Shown piece by piece: positions 60,574-64,000 of a DNA stretch of 64,000 bases. The stretch is from CAVTJL01 sp963752325 (GTDB taxonomy: Bacteria; Pseudomonadota; Alphaproteobacteria; Geminicoccales; Geminicoccaceae): positions 573,549 through 637,548 of the forward strand of contig CAVVXU010000004.1 of the NCBI GenBank assembly GCA_963752325.1. The letters are read 5' to 3'. A program made the translations under genes and the position numbers. Below the pieces are notes generated by a model. It was not told the origin of the DNA and searched no databases. It saw only the letters and a list, made by a program, of their open reading frames with translations. The stretch's first letter is position 1. Each line of letters starts with the position of its first letter.

Positions 60574-61204
60574 TCAGCCGCCATAGTAGTGGCTGTACTT
60601 GGAGTAGCTCAGGGCAGCGTCGCCATAGCCGTACGCGGCATGTCGCCTGACGTCGACGCGCGTCAGCACGGCGCCGGCGACGCAGGCACCCGCAGTGGCC
60701 AGGTCCTCGAGCGCTCGCCTGGCCGAGTTGCGCACCGTCGAGCCCCACCGCACCACGAACACCACCAGGTCGGCCTGGGCCGACAGGAGAAGCGTTTCCG
60801 GGATGCCGAGCACGGGGGGGGCGCGAGTCGATGATCACGAGGTCATAGCGGGCCTTCAGCGCTTGCAGCCGGTCCGTCCACGCCGCGTTGTCGATCAGCG
60901 GGATCGGAGAGGCGTTCCGGCGGCCGGTCAGCAACACATCCAGTCCCGACGACGGATCCTTCTCGACAGCCTGGCTGAGATCGATCTCGCCCATCGCGTA
61001 CTCGACCAGACCCCGCTGCGGCATCAGCCCGAGCTCGCGCTGGATGCTGGGGTGACGGAAGTCGCCGTCCACGAGGAGCACCTTCTTGCCGATTTGGGCG
61101 GCGCAGACGGCGAGGCTCAGCGCGAAGGTGGTCTTGCCCTCGTCCGGCAGCGGAATGGTCTTCGCCCGCCAGACATGCTTCTGCCGGCTATTGCGATCCG
61201 CCAC
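60574..61204 (-). pseudogene. Exopolysaccharide BY-kinase/CpsD-like fragment, frameshifted
   Basis: The kinase domain of a bacterial tyrosine kinase (Wzc/CpsD type). The Walker A variant is LPDEGKTTFALSLAV, then LLVDGDFRHPSIQRELGLMP (Walker A'), LDVLLTGRRNASPIPLIDNA and the Walker B-like YDLVIIDS. After a frame change near 60825 it continues LGIPETLLLSAQADLVVFVV, RWGSTVRNSARRALEDLATA, ending in a Tyr-rich tail (AYGYGDAALSYSKYSHYYGG) that serves as the phosphorylation cluster. The membrane/Wzz half is missing: homology begins just beside the IS630 element, so the gene was probably cut by that insertion. A remnant of an exopolysaccharide locus. Confidence 0.7.
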
Positions 61205-61327
61205 GATCCGTTCCAGAGGGTCACGGTCCGCGGCGCTTATACCAGCCCTGCGAAATGTTAACTCACCTGTCTTGTAGAATAGAGCCGGCTGTGGTGTGCC
61301 CTCGTCGAGTCAGACAGAGGGTAGGGA

Positions 61328-62451
61328 ATGGCTGCTGCGCTGGCGATCCGCGACGACCTCCCCGCGGCCGAGCTGCGCCGTTTGGCGCGGCTCGAGCAGG
61401 ACCGCCGGATTGCTTGCCGGCTGCTGGCGCTGGCAAATGCGCTTGACGGGATGAGCCGAGCGGCAGCAGCCAGGCAAGCCGGGATGGACCGGCAGACGCT
61501 CCGGGACTGGGTCATTCGCTTCAACCAAGCGGGGGTGCTGAAGCCTCCGCGACCGCCCCCGCCGTGGCCGGCCCTCGTTCCTCGGCTATGGCCAGCAGGC
61601 GACGCTCAAGGCCTGGGTGCTGCGTGGCCCCGACCCGTAGCGCGATGGCCTCAGCGGCTGGACGGCCAAGGATCTGTGCCGGCCGGTCGAGGAGCAATTC
61701 CCAGTGGTCTACAGCGAGAACGGTATGCTGCGACTACTGCACGACCTCGGCCTGTCCTGGCAGGAAGACCCGGCCGGTGCATCCGCAGGCCGACCCCAAG
61801 GCCCAGGAGGCTCTTAAAAGAGGCTCCCGGCGCTGATCGCCGAGATCGCCGCCAACAAGCCCGAAGCCACGGCCATCGAGGTCTGGTTCCAGGACGAGGC
61901 CCGCATCGGCCAGACCGGGCGGACCTGCCGGCGCTGGTCCGCGAAAGGTGTCCGTCCGCGCGGTCACCGCGATCTCCGGCACGAGGCGGCGTACCTATTT
62001 GGCGCCGTCTGCTCGCAGCGCGACGCCGGCGTCGCGCTGATCCTGCCCGAGGTCAATGCCGCCGGCATGCAACTGATGCTCGACGAACTCAGCCATGCCG
62101 TCGCCCCGGATGCCCACGCCATCGTCATCCCTCCTGAGCCTCCTGGCTCGGGCTCCTGCGGAGGCAGAGCCTCCGCTGCTGCTTCGGCTGGATCCAGCGG
62201 GATGGCACTGCGCCAACGATCTCGCCGTTTCCACCAAGCTCCCCCCGGTCTTCCTGCCCGCCTATTCGCCCGAGCTCTGCGCCGTCGAGCGCTTCTGGCT
62301 CTACCTCAAGGAGCGCTTCCTCTCCCACCGCCTGTGGCCGACCTACAACGACATCCTCGACGCATGCTGCCGCGCCTGGAACACCGCCCGCGCCGAGGCG
62401 GGCCGCATCCGCTCACTGTGCAGCTACGACTGGGCAAGGGTCATGAGTTAG
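61328..62451 (+). pseudogene. IS630-family transposase, broken
   Basis: The N-terminal HTH part reads RRLARLEQDRRIACRLLALA, NALDGMSRAAAARQAGMDRQ and TLRDWVIRFNQAGV. After frame changes near 61540, 61690 and 61820 the catalytic part reads EVWFQDEARIGQTGRTCRRW (first Asp), LRLDPAGWHCANDLA (second Asp) and FLPAYSPELCAVERFWLYLK (Glu), the DDE triad. It ends DWARVMS. About 48 bases that do not fit the protein (62131-62178) interrupt it just before the second Asp. The transposase is unlikely to be active as written. Confidence 0.8.
62131..62178. repeat. Short hairpin-forming insertion inside the transposase
   Basis: The sequence CTCCTGAGCCTCCTGGCTCG and GGCTCCTGCGGAGGCAGAGC interrupts the IS630 reading frame. 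Removing about 48 bases joins AIVIL to LRLDPAGWH. GCCTCC at 62138-62143 pairs with GGAGGC at 62160-62165. It looks like a small palindromic element or a tandem GAGCC/GGCTC expansion. I see no second copy in the window. Confidence 0.45.
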
Positions 62452-63086
62452 TGGGCTCGGTATTACCTCGAGGCTGATGCCCTCACGCGTGGCACCTGAT
62501 GCCACGACACGTGACCAAAGGGAATTTATGATCGCATCGTAACACTAGCGGATGGCCCTGAGGGCCACACTTGGCACTCTCCCGCCCGCCATCGACTCTC
62601 CGGCGCGGCTCGAGCGCTCCCGCACGGACGGGCCCAGCCCGCGGACTGCCGGGGTCGCCACAGTGTCGCTGATGCATCAACCATCGGTGCATTTGACCTT
62701 GGACACCCAAAGGTCGGTCCGTGCTTGGCGCCCGTTGAGAGGCATGCCCAAGCGCCTTCTGCCACGTCCCGGCTCCTTCACCGAGCGGACTAGCACCCGC
62801 CCTGGTGCGAGAGCCATCGTCAGAAAATACGTAATGTCAGTATCTTATGGAATAAATCTAATAAATCACATTAGGGGTCCATTCAGTAGGCTTGAGCCGG
62901 CAAAGGCCGGACTCAGTCCGGCTCCGCTGTGGAGGAGCTGCCTGACGCCAACCGATATGGCGATACATCCCTAGGTGACCAACGCCTTAAAATTCTCTAA
63001 GAAGGCACCTGGAAGGAGAATAAACTTGGAAGTTGTTCGTCCTTTCATTGTAGAGAGCGGCTTATATCAACCATAGGATATCAAGG
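62452..63086. other. Region without a supported gene
   Basis: About 635 bases after the IS element. The first half is GC-rich with frames lacking homology. 62820-63075 is AT-rich (for example TATGGAATAAATCTAATAAA). At 62893-62924 an arm GAGCCGG pairs with CCGGCTC. The AT-rich part presumably carries the promoter of the glycosyl hydrolase gene. Confidence 0.45.
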
Positions 63087-64000
63087 ATGCGGTCACCAAG
63101 CGAGATGAGTGGTCATCGGCACGCCATGCCAGACGCACACCATGCCCCCTCGGCTCTTAGCAGCTGGCGGGCGGCGGCGATGCTGGTCGGCGCCTGCGTC
63201 GCGTACAGTCTGGTTCTCTCCTCCCCGGCAGATGCAGCGTCCAAGCGGGTTCATCTCAGGCCGCGGCTTCTGCCCCTGCATCCGCCGCGGAGAAGGCTAT
63301 TCCCGCTGACAGCGCCGCCGACATGGTCGGCGTGAACACGCATATCAACTATCGCGGCTCGATCTACGACCTTGCCTGGTCGAGCATCATCAGGCCGCGG
63401 CTCATCGAGCTCGGGGTGCGCCACATCCGGGACAATCCGGGCGCCCCGGGCGACCTCGGCACCAAGCAGCGCTTCGCCAATCTCGCCAATGCCGGCATCC
63501 GCACCTTGCTGGTAAACTGGCAGAGCGCCGACAAGGACTATGTCACGTCGACCAATGCGCTTAGCGGCACACGGGTCATCGAGGCCGTCGAGCCGCCGAA
63601 CGAGCAGGACCTCAGCGGGGATGGCTGGCAGGCGAAGCTGCGCAGTTTCATGACCTCGATGTATCCAGCCTACCATGGCGATCCGGCAACGCAGGCAATT
63701 ACCGTGATAGGCCCTTCGTTTGCCGATACGCGCGGCTTGCCGCCATCATTGGGCTCGGCGTTTCCCGGCGCATCGGGCTATGTGGACGACGGCAATCTCC
63801 ACGACTACAGCGGCGTCAATCCCGAAAGCCCCCTTGCTGGCGGCTGGGGAATCAGCTTGCCCAACGCCCTCGAGACCTATAGCTGGGTCAGCGGCACGAA
63901 GCCCCTTTGGGTGACCGAGAACGGCTACAAGATGTCGGGCTCGGTGGAATATTTTCCGGCTGTCACTCAGCGCGCCGCAGCGAAGTATTTTCCTCGCCAG
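63087..64000 (+). pseudogene. Secreted glycosyl hydrolase (TIM-barrel), frameshifted and incomplete
   Basis: A signal-like N-terminus (WRAAAMLVGACVAYSLVLSS, then PADAA). After a frame change near 63245 the text is QAAASAPASAAEKAIPADSA, MVGVNTHINYRGSIYDLAWS, RPRLIELGVRHIRDN and NAGIRTLLVNWQSA. The likely catalytic acid/base lies in VEPPNEQDLSG and the nucleophile in LWVTENGYKMSG, the N-E and T-E-N-G pattern of clan GH-A enzymes such as GH39/GH5. The window ends before the stop. With the BY-kinase fragment nearby it may belong to an exopolysaccharide locus. Exact family uncertain. Confidence 0.6.

Larger units (their letters stand above)
61238..62465 (+). mobile_element. IS630-family insertion sequence
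   Basis: Holds the IS630 transposase. The ends form imperfect inverted repeats: left ATACCAGCCC...TTAACTCA, right (read inward on the minus strand) ATACCGAGCCCACTAACTCA. A TA dinucleotide lies at each border, as expected for IS630 target duplication. Boundaries are within a few bases. The left end abuts the truncated kinase gene. Confidence 0.65.

Noticed and set aside
1..64000. tRNA, rRNA or CRISPR arrays
   Set aside because: I scanned by eye for T-loop strings, conserved rRNA segments and regularly spaced repeats and recognised none; a dedicated search could still find a tRNA.

Overview
This window is high-GC chromosomal DNA, most likely from an alphaproteobacterium of the Rhodospirillales/Geminicoccales type. 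The basis is gene order and family subtype: a coxB-coxA-ctaB-(small membrane protein)-coxC-DUF983-surf1-ctaA block followed by thrC and an M16 peptidase, an ispH-thrB-rnhA block, an alphaproteobacterial-type phosphoserine transaminase, and a DUF1244 protein. I recognised no rRNA, tRNA or CRISPR array.

Layout. 0-6.2 kb is accessory DNA: a HAD phosphatase and a GNAT acetyltransferase, fragments of an antitoxin and of an IS110 transposase, a superfamily II helicase with a small Cys4 protein, a GNAT fragment, and an unrecognised two-gene unit. 6.2-13.4 kb holds a class-V aminotransferase, a HAD hydrolase, a penicillin acylase, two XRE regulators, a NUDIX hydrolase and a FIST-domain sensor; most of these are broken by many single-base frameshifts. 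13.4-19.5 kb is a signalling locus laid out like the xanthomonad rpf (DSF quorum-sensing) cluster: a response regulator carrying PAS, a degenerate GGDEF and an intact EAL domain, an RpfC-like hybrid kinase, and a convergent RpfF-like DSF synthase. 19.7-31.5 kb is mostly housekeeping: rhomboid protease, lipid-flippase-like protein, DUF924, SBF transporter, purB, hrpB, a lipoprotein with EF-hands, radC and a CinA-type protein. 31.5-33.1 kb has no gene I can support. 33.1-39.7 kb is the aa3-type cytochrome c oxidase operon. 39.7-53.7 kb is metabolism and proteolysis: carboxypeptidase M32, thrC, M16 peptidase, MFS exporter, purA, trypsin-like protease, osmoregulated glucan protein, serC, ispH, thrB, rnhA. 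53.7-57.3 kb holds a ModE-like regulator, DUF1244 and an ABC importer of the TrpXYZ type. 57.4-60.4 kb has an N-formylglutamate amidohydrolase and a cell-envelope cluster, in which a Braun-type lipoprotein ending in Arg-Lys lies between two L,D-transpeptidases. 60.5-64 kb holds the tail of an exopolysaccharide tyrosine kinase, a damaged IS630 element and an incomplete glycosyl hydrolase that runs off the window.

How genes work together. The rpf-like cluster would make a diffusible fatty-acid signal (RpfF), sense it (RpfC phosphorelay) and turn it into lower cyclic-di-GMP through an EAL rather than an HD-GYP output. The cox block supplies the oxidase subunits, heme A synthesis (ctaB, ctaA) and assembly (SURF1), but no ctaG is present. 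ispH, thrB, thrC, serC, purA and purB are core biosynthesis.

A caution on quality. Frames break at many positions, and in nearly every case I could resolve, removing one extra base restores the family sequence. This affects even coxB and radC. I read it as insertion-type sequencing error concentrated at 2.7-13.4 kb rather than real gene decay, but raw reads would be needed to decide. Genes are given here at their reconstructed full extents.
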